NCBI GenBank assembly: GCA_951217055.1
Contig: CATNVA010000018.1
Location: 744,001 to 808,000, forward strand
DNA: 64,000 nucleotides
Direction: 5' to 3'
DNA from: Gerris lacustris
Taxonomy: Eukaryota > Arthropoda > Insecta > Hemiptera > Gerridae
The notes under the pieces were generated by a model. It made no database searches. It was given only the letters and a program-made list of their open reading frames with translations, and was not told the origin of the DNA. Both the position numbers and the translations under genes were made by a program. Shown piece by piece: positions 42,571 to 54,749 of this stretch; the first letter of the stretch is position 1, and the number at the start of each line of letters is the position of its first letter.

Positions 42571-42838
42571 ATAATTAACTATTCCTATCTTTAAAAAAGG
42601 AGATGTAAACACGGCTTCCAACTACCGAGGAATATCCTTTATGGATTCTATATCCAACATTTTTACTGGGCTCATGTTGAAGCGACTAACTACTTGGGTG
42701 GACAAAAACAATATACTGTCTGAATTCCAAGCTGGATTTAGACAGAACTACTCTACTTTGGACAATTTATTCATACTCAGATCTGTCATTCAAATCAAAA
42801 TGGAAAAAGAAATAAAAATCACAGGGAAGTACTTGCGT
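42571..42838 (+). pseudogene. LINE copy A, RT continuation
   Basis: Carries PIFKKGDVNTASNYRGIS, LKRLTTWVDKNNILSEFQAG, FRQNYSTLDNLFILRSVIQ: the consecutive RT blocks that follow the part ending at 29770. Interrupted again near 42838 by a TIR element and resumed at 44013. Confidence 0.85.
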
Positions 42839-42845
42839 CCAAGTA

Positions 42846-44012
42846 CTTTTTAGGGTTTTGTAGATGATTAAGCATACCCGTTATGTAATTATGATTTTTT
42901 TTCTTCGATCCTAAGGGCCCCGGGTTCGATCCCCCGGGAGGTCACAATGTTTTTTATAGGTAATAACGACAAGATAAATCACATTTTTTAGGAAATTTTC
43001 ATCTCCCAACCATACGGTGTAGTCATGAATCATTTCAAAATTTTAAGACCAGACATTATATAAAATTTGGGGGGGGGGGATTTTTTTGGGGGTATATTTT
43101 GACTTATAAAACCAATAAAGAATTAAAAATTTAAAAAAGCAAATACATATTTGTATCCTACTCTTCAGCAGCTTTCATTTGATACCCAACTCAAAATTTT
43201 TAAAAAATAAAATTTTGGGCGCACTCCAATTTTTCGCGCACAAAATTGGTAATTTTTAAAACCTGGGAATGAACTCCCGGAAATATCATCGCCCCACTAT
43301 AAGGTATTAGTATGAATTATTTCGAAATTTTAGCACCAGCCGATCTATAGTGGTTGGGGGGGGGAAACATTTTTTTGGGTATATTTTGATTTTTTTCCCC
43401 TATAAGGAATGCAAATTTTAAAAAAGCATATAAATATTTGTGTCCTACTCTTCAGCAGCTTTCATTTGATACCCAACTCAAAATTTTAAAAAAATAAAAT
43501 TTTGGGCGCACTTCACTTTTTCGCGCCCAAAATTAACAATTTTTGAAAATTTGGGATGAACTCCCGGAATTTTCATCGCCCAACAATAAGATATTAGCAT
43601 GAATTATTTCAAAATTTTAGCGCCAGCCGATCTATAGTGGTTGGGGGGGGGGGGGGAATTTTTTTTTGGGTATATTTTGATTTTTTCCCCCTATAAGGAA
43701 TGCAAATTTTAAAAAAGCATATATATATTTGTGTCCTACTCTTCAGCAGCTTTCATTTGATACCCTACTCAAAAATTAAAAAAAATATAAATTTTTAAGT
43801 TTACCACATTTTTTTGAATTGCGCATGCGCAAATCTAATTATGAAGTTCTGTATATTTTTCCTGTGGTTGGGTCAAAAAGTTGCACCAGTGTTTCAAATT
43901 TCACTACTTTCGCTTAAACGGTTCGGGCCCTATGAACCAAAGAGCGACGGACGGACGGACACATCACCCTCGGTATAAGGGTTTTGAGAAGTATCTACAA
44001 AACCCTAAAAAG
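42846..44012. mobile_element. TIR element with 20-bp ends ctttttagggttttgtagat
   Basis: Perfect 20-bp inverted ends at 42846-42865 and 43993-44012. Near the left end is a tRNA-like segment with a box-B motif (gggttcgatcccccgggagg, 42919-42938). The centre is three tandem units of about 290-300 bp (about 43010-43830) with ttcagcagctttcatttgat and poly-G runs. The right end carries acggacggacggacacatca. Similar pieces occur at 55800-56000 and 36640-36690. No target duplication or coding frame found. Confidence 0.7.
43010..43830. repeat. Three tandem ~300-bp units
   Basis: Each unit has a poly-G tract, tttttttgggtatattttga, tcctactcttcagcagcttt and catttgatacccaactcaaa; the third is shorter. 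A single diverged copy in opposite orientation lies at 55800-55990. Confidence 0.85.
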
Positions 44013-44164
44013 GAGAGTTTTACAGAGTTTTTTCGTAGACTTACGAGCAGCGTTTGACTCAGTAGTGAGAAATATATTTTAGACATTAGATGCGTACCTC
44101 TTAGTAAGAAAATAGGAGTCGTTAATGCTGCTATAAAAACTTCCTTAGGCTATGGCTCCCAGGT
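44013..44164 (+). pseudogene. LINE copy A, RT motif A and decayed end
   Basis: Contains SFFVDLRAAFDSVVR, the RT motif A with the first catalytic Asp, directly continuing the region ending at 42838. It then decays and stops; no motif C is visible. LINE copy B begins immediately after. Confidence 0.8.
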
Positions 44165-44379
44165 GTGGGACACCAATAGTGACACTTTCAATAATAGTGA
44201 CACTTCCAAATTAATACGAAAGAATTATGGACCGGCAATAATTATTTAATAAATTATTTTGCATGGATAAATACCTAATTAATACAAGCTTCAAAAGAAA
44301 TAGAACCCAACTGCCCCCAGAAATGGCCGATCCGTAAAATAAAAGATTTCAACCCAGCAGAAGGGACTGCGTCGGTTCG

Positions 44380-45088
44380 ATGTCAGCAGCAGAACTGCAA
44401 AATCTGATTAGTAGCAGTATAGTTAGTAATGTTGGAGCCCTACTAGACGAAAAACTCAGCTTATTAGCCACAAAAGAACAGGTCGAAGAAATAAATAAAA
44501 AAGTATCAACACTAGAGAGAGAAAATACAGAATTAAAACAAAGATTGGACGCCATCGAACATCTTAACTATTTTCAAAGCAGAAAAATCGAAGGTTTAAT
44601 AAATAATTCTCAGAAAAATAATCTAATATTTCAAGGGTTGACTTGAGGTAGGAACAAATGAAAATATTCAAATTACCAAGGCGTTCAAGATTGGAAAAGA
44701 AACCAACTTCGGGTCAACAACCAAAATCAAAGCTTCCTTTCGTGATGAACAAGATGTGCTCTATATTTTAAAGGGTGGTCCTAAACTTAGAGGCACAAAC
44801 TTTTATGTTAGTAGAGACTACGAATTTAATTATAGAAAGAGACGAGGAAAGTTGTTTGCCATTAGAAAAGAAATTTTAAAAAATAACAAAAACGTTAAAA
44901 TAAAAATAAGAGACGATAAAATATACTTGGATAATACAGAATTCGTTTGGAGCGATAATGAAGGACTAACGACCCAAGGAACTAAAGGAACTTCTAAGCT
45001 AAATGAAATAGTCGGGGCAGATATGTCCGAATTTCTCGAAGTACTCAATGCCGGAGCAACTCAAAATCAACCGCAACAGTCCATGTGA
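44380..45088 (+). pseudogene. LINE copy B ORF1 (coiled-coil RNA-binding protein)
   Basis: The start MSAAELQNLISSSIVSNVGA leads into a heptad-rich coiled coil (EQVEEINKKVSTLERENTEL), then NNLIFQGL, the usual start of the RRM-like domain. A frameshift near 44642 moves to the second frame, with GTNFYVSRDYEFNYRKRRGK and a basic C-terminal domain ending at 45088. Role in relatives: binds LINE RNA and acts as a chaperone. Confidence 0.75.
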
Positions 45089-45193
45089 CAACAAAAGAAC
45101 CTCCAACATACATCAACTAACTGTCTATCCTCACAACCCAATCCACATGCCTCATCCAACCAGGTCATCGTTGAAAACTCAAACATCATAAGA

Positions 45194-46394
45194 TTGCTTT
45201 CATATAATATTTGCGGCTTAGCTGGTAAAATAAACAACAAACAGTATATAAAGTATATAAATTCTTGCGACATTTTTTGTCTACAAGAAACGTTTATCTT
45301 AAAGAATGACTTAGAAATTTACGAGAAAATATTCCCTAACTTTAAAATACATTGTAAACCGGCCATAAGATCAAACCTATTAGGAAGAGCAAGTGGAGGG
45401 ATGATGAACGGCATTAGAAAATCTCTAATAAAAGAAAAAAAACTCACTTACTTAGAAATTAATAATGTTCCTCTGATTAAACTAAAGCTGGAAGAAGATG
45501 TGATTCACATTCTTCCAGTGTACCTAAATTGTAATTCTTGGTTAGATTGTTTCAGTAACTTGTCAGATTTCCTTTCAAATAACTTAGACCTAGAAATACT
45601 AATAGTTGGAGATATTAACGCTCAATTAGGTGCAGGACAAATCATAAATGATGACTTCTTTCAGATCTGCGGCTCAAACATATTTCAAAGCAGAAAGTCT
45701 AAAGATTTAGTAATCAACCACAATGGGAAAAGATTTATGAACGCATGTGAAGAGTACAACTTAATTATTTTGAATGGTAGAACTAAAGGAGACCCAGGCG
45801 AGTACACTTTTATTGGACCTAACGGTAACTCCGTAATAGATTTCGCTTGTATTTCAGCAACTAGCCTTCATCTCATAAACGACTTTTCAGTAGATCCACA
45901 ATGGTACTCAGACCACATGCCTATAAAAGTAACTTTTGAAACAAAACTAAGTAAAAATGACAATACATTTTTTATGTTTACCAGCACCAATCCCACCAAA
46001 AATAAGTTGGACCAAACAAGATGATTTATCCTATAAGTTTAAGATCGATACGTACATTAATAGTCAGGAAGAGAGTAATTTAAACTCAATAAATAACTTT
46101 ATACACAGTTCTCTAAGTAATGAGAGCATTGAAGAGATGGCCAGCTATATCATAAAAAGCGTCAAGCAGTCTTCGTATATGGAAAACATGAGGACAAAAA
46201 GAGAACATAAACACGGGATAAAACCGTGGTTTGATAAACAATGTCGAAAATACCGAAATACTGTCTTCTTTTTACTTAATTTAAGCAGGGAAAAATGGTC
46301 AACACACAGATATAAGCAATATAAAGAAGCTGTCTGGAATTACAAGCACTTATGTGATAAAAAGAAAAGAGAACACCACATGGGGGGGAGGTAA
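45194..46394 (+). pseudogene. LINE copy B ORF2, APE endonuclease and linker
   Basis: Endonuclease motifs in order: LSYNICGL, FCLQETF, LIVGDINAQLG, LNGRTKGDPGEYTFIG, NSVIDFACIS and the terminal SDHMPI. These are the metal- and DNA-binding blocks of APE-type LINE endonucleases, which nick target DNA for target-primed reverse transcription. A frameshift near 45965-46000 and another in a G run near 46382 break the frame before the RT region. Confidence 0.85.
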
Positions 46395-46408
46395 ACAAGT
46401 TATGTACT

Positions 46409-48505
46409 GTGAAAGATTCTAAGCAATTTTGGCAGATCGTCGGGTCGTTCAAAATGAAATCAAATACATTGGTAGACTGCATTAGCGTTGATAAATGGGT
46501 GAGCTTTTATAAAGGGATATTCAGCAAACACAGTAACATCAGATCAATAGAATATACAGAAACTTTCAACGAAGTTCCGTTTCTAGACAAAGAGTTTTCA
46601 ATAGACGAACTACAAACTGCCCTACGAGCGGCCAAATCGAATAAAGCCCCAGGAATAGATAGAATTCTTTCAACATGCGACGAATGATTTTTGTACGTTA
46701 ATACTGAAATAATTATTTAATGGAATATTTACGAGCGGCTGTTTTGCGGAATCATTTAAGTATTCTATAATAAACCCAATTTACAAGCGAGGAGACTCAA
46801 CAGATGTTGCAACTATAGACCTATTTCACTTCTTAATGCAGTGGCTAAACTATTTTCCAGCATTCAACTTAATCGCATGGCTGAGGGGATAGAACAAAAT
46901 AAGATTTTATGCGAGAACCAAGCCGGCTTCCGAAATGGTTACTCACTATAGACAATATTTTTAGTCTGGTGTCAACTATTGAAATCTTACACAAGAGAGG
47001 AAGGAAGAAGGTGTATGCATTTTTTTGTAGACTTTTCCTCCGCCTTCGATTCCATAAATCGCCAGAATTTATTTTATAAACTATATAGTTTAGGAATTTC
47101 TAACAAAGTATGTAATATTATTAAAATCATGTACACAGTACACAGGTACCCGGTCATGCGTTTTGAATAAACAAAGAATATCTGAATGGTTCGACAATGA
47201 GGTGGGATTAAGACAAGGTTGTTCATTAAGTGGGCTCTTGTTTGCCCTTTATATCAACGACATTGTGGAACATATTGGTCATGGAGTAGAATTAACGAAA
47301 AAGCAATTAACATCTTATTATACGCAGATGACTTAGTCCTGTTGGCAGACAACCCTGTAAAGCTTCAAATAATGATAAATGCATTAGAACAATACGTATA
47401 TTTATGGAACCTCAAAATAAATATGAAAAATCCAAAATTATGATTTTTAGACAGGGTGGACGGATTGGAAATAAAAACTGTTTTTTTTTTTTTTTAAGAA
47501 ACAATCTATAGGTATAATTAATAAATATAAATACCTGGGAATCCTATTAACTCCAAAATTATCTTTCACGACACATTTAGAAGACAAAGTAAAGTCAGGA
47601 AAGCTAGGGCTACAGTCCGTCTGGAAAAAATATTTAGCAGATAACTCTGTAAATCTAGCAGCAAAAGATAAAGTGTTTAAAGCAGTTATGAGGTCCACCG
47701 TTACTCACGGTGCTAAAATTTTGGGATACACCACAAATGAGATATTGGAAAACTACCAACGATATTATTATAAAAGGTTACTCTCAGCCCCTTCTACCAC
47801 CCCTAACTACATGTTAAACCTGGAGACTGAAATAAGAGATCTAAATGAATACGCTTTCCTACAACATATCAATTACATAGAAAAAGTACTTTTCTTCGAA
47901 GACGATCGTTTGCTTAATTTCCTTGCCAAAGAAACCGTAAGAGCAAACTGTTTTTGGTTTCAAACATGGAATACTGTTTGCAGGCAACCAGAGATAGACT
48001 TCCGCCATCAATGGGAATCGAGAATAGTTTGGAGACTAGACATTCTAAAAGCCAATAAGGAAAGAAGCTTTGAAAATGACAGAAAAATAGAAGAACGCGC
48101 TAGAAACAGCAACTTCTGTCAACACTACCGGACTTCGGATATTTTAACGACCAACTAAAGCTTGAAAACATTAAGCTAATTTTCAGAATACGCACGGGAA
48201 CCTTAAACTTAAATTACAGATCATGGCGGAAAACAGAGTTACATAAAAATAAATGCCACCTTTGCAAATTACAAGCGGACGAAGACGTGTACCATTTTAT
48301 TGCTATATGCCCGATATTGAGATGCTATCGTAGAGCTTGGTTTGGCAAAGAGTCGCTTTCAATGGATGAAATGGTGAATTATTTGAATGGAAAGTCGTGG
48401 AAAACTATTATAGGTTATGTAAAAATTGCTACAAAATATAGATATGCACTATTGTCTTATATGAATTATTTATCTTATCACAATTTCTCTAATATTGATG
48501 AATAG
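46409..48505 (+). pseudogene. LINE copy B ORF2, reverse transcriptase and C-terminal zinc motif
   Basis: RT blocks occur in successive frames: RAAKSNKAPGIDRI (46610-46660), FFVDFSSAFDSINRQN (motif A, about 47015-47070), VGLRQGCSLSG (motif B, about 47200), ILLYADDLVLLAD (motif C, about 47310-47350), KYLGILL (about 47530). The C-terminal region includes CHLCKLQADEDVYHFIAICP, a CX2C...H...C motif (48250-48315), and ends at 48505. Frameshifts near 46680, 46950, 47170, 47440 and 48160 make it inactive. Confidence 0.85.
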
Positions 48506-48560
48506 ATAAGATGGAATAAACAAAACAAAACAAACCTGCAGCATGCTAATAAAGTAAATG

Positions 48561-48780
48561 ATTAATATATATGAAGTAAAGAAATATATATTTTTTTAAA
48601 TTAAAATATTTTAAATCGTTATTTATAATTATTATTGCAATCAATGTTACATTATAACATTATATACTATGTAATGCCTTCACTCCCCCCTCACGACTGT
48701 GATCAAAGGGGGTATAATATATATTTGTTAAACGTTCTTTTTTGTACATTATCGTAAAATATATATATTTATTTATTATT

Positions 48781-48851
<71 letters not shown>
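48561..48851. repeat. AT-rich LINE tail and (TA)n microsatellite
   Basis: 3' sequence of LINE copy B followed by about 60 bp of (TA)n at 48788-48850, which directly abuts the Helitron-like 3' end. TA-rich sequence would offer the A/T insertion site. Confidence 0.75.
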
Positions 48852-48852
<1 letters not shown>

Positions 48853-49768
48853 TAGCTGGATACCCGTGCTTCGCTACGGGGTATGTTATTTTCAATTTTA
48901 TGGGTGTATAAACTACCATCAAGAAACATTTAAATTATTTAACTAAGTGAGAATATCTAGATTATATCCCTCCCTCTTATTTCTAAACCCCCTCCCCTTT
49001 GATAAAATAATTTGCTAATATCCCAAATTAGTAATTGATTCCGACTACTGAAGAAAAATTCTTAAAAAATAAGTCCGGGAAAAGCAGCGGTATATTCCTT
49101 CTGACCTCCCCATGTCTTTACACATCCCTTGGTTGAAATTGGAATTATCTTTTATTAATATATATGCTTACATCTAAAATAAGAGCTCTTTCTCAAGTAT
49201 TAACTTCCTAACTTTAGAAGATCGGTCTGGCTCAATTCACCTTTTTTTCTTACTTTGTCCTTATGTCAATAAGGAGTTCAATGGCAGTTATCAATATAAC
49301 TTAGAAATTATTATACTACGTGTACACTCGAAGATTTTATTTTAGCATTTTAAAGAAGTGGTGATGATTATGTTAGTAAAGGTTTAGGCACGGTAATGTG
49401 TGATTTGTAAACTATTGTCTTAATATCTAAAAATAAATCTAAATATTTTTTTACAGCGATTGAAAACTAATTTCTTTAACAATTCTTCTCTCAGAAATTT
49501 CCTCAAACATAAAATATTGTGAGTAGTTTCTTCTGCAATTTTGGTTAGATAAATTTTTTATAAAAAAATAAATTAGAATATTAAAATCTATTTAGAAGCC
49601 TCGTTCTCCGCTCCATATAAAGCTAACAAATCGTTTTACAGCCTATATTACCCGCAGAATTGATCTTAACAATTTACTCAAGAACCACCAAAATCTATTC
49701 AGCCTTTTGGACGTGATTGACGCACAGACAATTCGTTGTCAGGACTACTCATTTAGTGGAAATACAAA
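48852..49768 (-). mobile_element. Helitron-like copy 4, 3' part
   Basis: The 3' end (minus strand) has CCCCGTAGCGAAGCACGGGT followed by ATCCAGCTAG and T at 48852. The body matches copies 1 and 3 (gaaatttctg, accatcaagaaacattt). The 5' portion beyond ggaaatac at about 49768 is missing and an I-like LINE fragment follows, so the copy is truncated. Confidence 0.75.
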
Positions 49769-49813
49769 AGTTGAGACACAGAATGGGCTAAAGAAAAAGA
49801 ATTCACAATATCC

Positions 49814-50962
49814 TTGGCTAAATCAGTGGTATGTCCATTCACCCTCAAGAGAAGGGTTAACATAGGGAACGTGGTTAATCTCAACGGAGTTAGTGTGAGT
49901 GTGTCAAGAGAGGTTCGATTTTTGGGGCTAATTTTAAATAGTAAACTGTCCTGGTCCAGTCATATAAACCAGTTAAAGGGCAAAGCAGAAAAATACTTAA
50001 ATGTACTTAAAGCAGTGTGTCGAACGCAGTGGGGAGCAGACCCTATTGTAAGTCTGTTATATTACCGTGCTACTATAAGATCCGTATTAGATTTTGGAAG
50101 TATATTTTATGGGCAAGCGCCTGACAGTAAATTAGATCCGATACAGAAGATACAAAATATTGCCCTAAGGTTATGCCTGGGCCTTCTCCCCTCTACCCCC
50201 TTACCTGTTCTATACTGTGAATCGAATGAACCACCTTTGTTTGTGAGACGTCGATTACTCGCGGACAGATTTTTATTGCGTAATCACTCCTTGAACACAT
50301 CCGCTTCATCAAAATTGTCCACATTATCTGATTCAGTTCTTACATCCCCTCACTGGAGTAAAAAGAAGACCCCTCCACTAGTTTATAGCTTTGTAAAAAC
50401 AGCCTCTTTCCGCCTCTTCACATACATATACCCGAAATGCCCTTATGATTTACTTAGCTACGAAGACGTTATAAATAATATAACTACAAAATTCCTTGAA
50501 GATTTTTCTCAGTACCCTTTCCCAATTAGAAACAGTGTCTTCTGGGAAAGGGTTCATCATCTCTGGCCTGATGCTCAGTATATCTTCACAGACGGCTCAA
50601 AATGCAAGGAAAACGCAGGATGTGGTTATTTTGATTACACCGGAAATAAGTGCCACTCTATAAAATTATACAAATATTTTTCGAGCTATTCTACTGAGTT
50701 AATCGCCATTATAGAAGCTCTAAAATACGCTGCTAATATTAGGAACGAAAACATAGTTATTTTTACAGACAGTAAAAGTGTGGTGGAGGCAATTAAAAAT
50801 AAAAACAATAACTGTATAAATAATCATCTCTTTTCAGAAATATTATTGTTATCAAACTATGTGAACAAACAAGATAAAACATTAACATTTGTATGGTTGA
50901 AAGGTCACGCAGGTATAGCTCCCAATGAAAAGGCCGACAGTCTGGCAGTTGAGTTGTTTTGA
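49814..50962 (+). pseudogene. I-like LINE post-RT region and RNase H
   Basis: The frame begins inside the RT thumb region (REVRFLGLILNSKLSWSSHI). The RNase H domain shows its catalytic set: YIFTDGSK (D), STELIAIIEAL (E), VIFTDSKSV (D), and WLKGHAGIAPNEKADSLA (H and D). It would remove RNA from the RNA-DNA hybrid. A frameshift at a T run near 50957 ends the frame early; the protein continues in the frame 50925-51446. Confidence 0.85.
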
Positions 50963-51446
50963 TGATGAATCTACTATTTTATATGGTATCCACTACAAGG
51001 TACCTTTCCGAGATTATTACAGACATATTAACGACAAAGCTCTTCAGCAATGGACAGAATGGAATAACAACTGTGCTTCAGGATCTTTTTATAAAACTAT
51101 TAATAATCACATTGGAAGGACACCGTGGTTTAAAGGAATATCAGAACAGCGTTACCTAATTGTTCTTATGATTCGTTTGCGATCAAACCATGGAATTTGC
51201 AAATCATATCTGCATAAAATAAGAAAAGTTGATAACCCTAATTGTACTACATGCAATGAAAGAGAAGATCTAGAGCACATCGTTATGTCTTGTAAGAAAT
51301 TTGCTAAGCAGAGACATGTTTTATTCCAGCGCATACAAAATCATATAACCCTCCCCTTTAGCTACACAACTCTTTTGTCCAGTAGATCAATCAATATTTA
51401 TAAATCCATTTTTCAGTTTTTTACTGAAATCAAAATTAAAATCTAA
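50925..51446 (+). pseudogene. I-like LINE C-terminal region
   Basis: Continues the previous frame after the shift: DDESTILYGIHYKVPFRDYY, then WFKGISEQRYLIVLMIRLRS and a CX2C...H...C motif CTTCNEREDLEHIVMSC typical of LINE C-termini. Ends at 51446 with a normal stop. Confidence 0.8.
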
Positions 51447-51488
51447 TTGACTTATAAAATATGAGTTAAAATTAAATGAAAAAATAGC

Positions 51489-51987
51489 TTTTGACCGGGG
51501 TTTAAGCCTACCCGGGGCGCAGTGCGCATGTCTGTCCTTTTCGAGGGGCTCCCCCTTCTTCTCGACTCTGATGGTCCGCCATTGGAGTCAGTGCTGGGCC
51601 TGGCTTTGGAGGAAGAGGGGTATCTAAGACCGGGAGCATCACTCACCTTATGATTATTTTAATTAAATTCACCCCCCCCCCCCCCCCAGGCCATTTTCTC
51701 CAAATTAAGTAACTTATTCTTTTTAATGTAACTTCACACACTTCCAAGAAAGGCAGCTATCACACCTTCTCCCTGCAAGTTAAGGGTAAGCCTTTTGTTG
51801 TATTATATTATTTATGATTCTGAAAAATATATAAAATAGAAGCACCACTTGATCAAGAAAAAGTGCGTTGAGTTCTTTATTTCGACAGCAGCCGTTGAAC
51901 CCCTTGAATCACTTTGGAACTTATTTGAAACGTTAACTCTAGGCTTCCACTGCTTAGCACCTGCTTAGAAAAGAGAGTAGCGTTTCA
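51489..51987 (+). repeat. Left (5') LTR, 5'-truncated
   Basis: Runs from cttttgaccggggtttaag to gagtagcgtttca, three bases before the primer site. It joins the I-like LINE tail on its left without the LTR's first ~36 bp. It contains a long poly-C tract at about 51671-51687. Confidence 0.65.
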
Positions 51988-51990
51988 AAA

Positions 51991-52002
51991 TGGTAGCAGA
52001 GC
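51991..52002 (+). promoter_or_regulatory. Primer-binding site matching initiator tRNA-Met 3' end
   Basis: TGGTAGCAGAGC is complementary to the animal initiator tRNA-Met 3' end as I recall it from Drosophila (GCTCTGCTACCA). Position, three bases after the LTR end, is right for a minus-strand primer site. Confidence 0.7.
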
Positions 52003-54749
52003 GTGGTTAATTTTTTAAAAAATCTATATTTCAAGTTTTAAATTCCTTTTCATAAATTATTTTGTAGTGCCAGTAATTTTTTTTATTGTGAAGAAACTTT
52101 GGTAAAATTCTGTCTAAATTCAAAATCTAAAGTCAAACGGTCAAAGGTCGCGATATAACGTGGTGCGCGAAATACGACGCTACCGGGAGCCGAGAGGTTA
52201 GAGTTGGGAGCAGAGAGTAGAGAGAGCGGCGGCCATGACACCCAGTTGGACTGATGTTCGGAGGTGTGGTCTCCAGTGCCTTCTGGATTGAAGCAGCCCA
52301 CCCACCTGCCTTCCAGCGTAGGAAACCTCGCCCCTGGAATAGCCTTCCACCGCAGCTGTCAACCCCCCCCCCCCTCCAGTGGTAAAAGAAGATCAGGAAG
52401 AATGAATGTTTATGTCAATATTACCTTCAAACAGGTTTCCTATTATTCTATACTTGACTTTATAGCGCAAACTTTTTTTAACTTAATAATAATATTATCT
52501 CTGGTAAAGTAAATTCAATTGTTTTTCCTTGGTACACTATTAACGTAACGCTAATCATGGCCAACCATATAATAGTAACGTAGTTTTTTTTATCTCTTCA
52601 AAAACCTTTTGTGACTTGAAATAAAAAGTTAAAAGACAATATATCGAAATGTTTTGGAATTAAATCAATGGTAACTTCAGTGATATCCAGCAAGCTGTTT
52701 CATTGAATACTTTCATACTCTCTTGGACCTTTAAAAAACTTGTACTCGCGTAAGTGATTCTGAATTAAAGATTAACTTTAATTTTATATTTTTTTGGTTT
52801 CAACTCAAGATATTTTTGAATCGTTTCCTTCATCGAAACTGCTTCGAAAGGACTAGAGAAACTTCCTTTTCCGTATGAAGAATAATAATATACATTATTT
52901 ATTGGCTTAGTTTAATTAGTCATTGATTTAATAGAAAATTAGCCTTCTGCAAAAAAAACCTTTAGTTTTTTTTTTACGTAAGCAATCTATACAGTCAATC
53001 CCTTCAGGTGAGGCTGATTTGAGTTCTTATTTTTTCTAAACGCAACTAATTACCTTTTCTTAAATTAATGTAAAACTAGATTTATTTATTTTTTAAATTT
53101 TACCTGAGGTTCAAACTTATTAGTGGGAAGACTGAGCCTTCTCTAAATTTCAATTTTTTTTTATTCACCCTTAACTAAATTTCATGGTTTAATTATTTTT
53201 TTTAAATAAATAAATTCTGAATCTTCCTTCTCGAACAAGAAGTACCGGAGGACAGACATAGTTACACTTGGTCACCATGAACACCAGCCTGGAACTAGGA
53301 GATTGTGGAAGGACGGCAGATAGAGGCCGGGATTCTGGGTTCATCTCCGTGAGCATGGAGCTGACTGAGGTCAACCAACAAGCGAAGCAGCGCCGGAAGG
53401 AACAATAGGAAACAGAGGTATCGATAGTTATGATCACACCAATCCGCCCCAGTTTAATGAATGTTTGATTGGGTTATCCCCAAGTTCGGTGGGATCATTA
53501 CAACCCCATGAGCCCTCAGCGAGCACCTTCTGTGCGCACAGAGACCTTCAGTCACATAGGAGGTCAGATATACAGGTGACTTTTAACCCCCACGTTAATG
53601 AACATATTTTAAATGCCAATCAGGGCATTCAACCTGTCCTATCTTTTTTTTGTAGAGAAAATGACCTTGGCCTTAAATTTAAGCTTTCTTTTTTTTTAAT
53701 TTCTTGTTCAGGGCTGCCTGCCACCTATCCCAAATTTAAATTTTCCCCTCCCCTTCCTTGTTTGGTTTTATTTTGGGGCAGTCCAGATTATTTTCTATTT
53801 AAATTTTTTTATTTTGGTTCGAACCACCCACCTTTACTCATTTTTTTGGTGTATATTTTTTTTTTATACCTTTTGGTGTGTATTAATTATTATTATAAAT
53901 TGTGTATTTAGTTAGTTTTGACCCCTTTGGGTTCCTTTGTTAAAAATTGTGAAATATTTATTAAGACCTGATAATAAGGTCATTGTTTTTGGTTTTTTTA
54001 TTATTGTATATTAAGTAGGCAGACTTACTCTGCATTTTCTTTAGAAATAAAATTTTAAATTTCTACTTTAGTTAGATAAAATTAAAGAGGCGTATGTAAG
54101 TCCTTCATTCACTTATGTAAAATTATTTATGCATAAATTTAGTTATTTATAACCTGTGAGTTAAAAAGGTTCATGTTTTTTGTTATATAGTGGATTAATC
54201 TGAAATGATCACTAATTGATAAACGACCTATATTAAGTAGGCAGACTTACTCTGCATTTTCTTTAGAAATAAAATTTTGAATTTCTACTTGAGTTAGATA
54301 AAACCCCTTTGGTTTAAACGGTTTGATTTGCCTGTACATGTATCCTGTATGTAAATTATGATTTGTTAGCTCATTTATTTATCAAAAAGCTTAACTATTA
54401 TTTATTTTGTTTATTTTTTTTTTATTGTAATATTATGTAAACTTGGTCTTTACTAATTGATCGACCATCGAGCTGTTCTTAAAGAACAAATTATTTTCTT
54501 ATTTTTAAACTTTCTGTATGAATGAGAGTCTTAGAAAGATTTTAAAGCATTTAAATTTGTTTTTTATCTTAATATTCACCCAAGGTGAGTTGGTTCTTCA
54601 AACCACTACTAAAGTTAACTGCCTTGTTAAGGACTAGTGTTTTGGTTTTTTGTTTTGTGATTTTTGTTAATTTTTTTTTTATGCTTTGTCTTAGAGACTG
54701 TTTACCCTGATGGGAAAATTTCCTTGCTGCCTCCTTGAGGGGGAGATGG
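52003..54749 (+). other. Interior of the non-coding LTR unit
   Basis: No gag or pol motif in any frame. A 43-codon frame at 53277-53408 has a good start context (accatga) and an acidic/basic composition (start MNTSLELGDCGRTADRGRD), possibly a gag relic. A 148-codon frame at 53465-53911 is hydrophobic low complexity at its end and probably chance. A block of about 68 bp (gcagacttactctgcatttt...) occurs twice, at about 54016-54082 and 54239-54302. Confidence 0.5.

Larger units (their letters stand above)
44165..48560 (+). mobile_element. APE-type non-LTR retrotransposon copy B, near full length, decayed
   Basis: Order: a 5' region, ORF1 with coiled coil (44380-45088), an ORF2 with APE endonuclease, RT and a C-terminal zinc motif (45194-48505), then an AT-rich 3' tail. 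All domains can be traced, but at least five frameshifts and one or more deletions break ORF2. Layout and the C-terminal CX2C...H...C motif fit the Jockey/CR1-like group; I cannot settle the clade by eye. Confidence 0.85.
49769..51470 (+). mobile_element. I-like LINE, 3' half with RNase H
   Basis: A 5'-truncated non-LTR element starting after the RT catalytic motifs. It keeps the post-RT region, RNase H and a C-terminal zinc motif. Presence of RNase H in an APE-type LINE points to the I group. Ends shortly after the stop at 51446. Confidence 0.8.

Noticed and set aside
53465..53911. 148-codon frame in the non-coding LTR unit as a membrane protein
   Set aside because: The hydrophobic C-terminal half comes from T-rich low-complexity DNA; no conserved motif seen.
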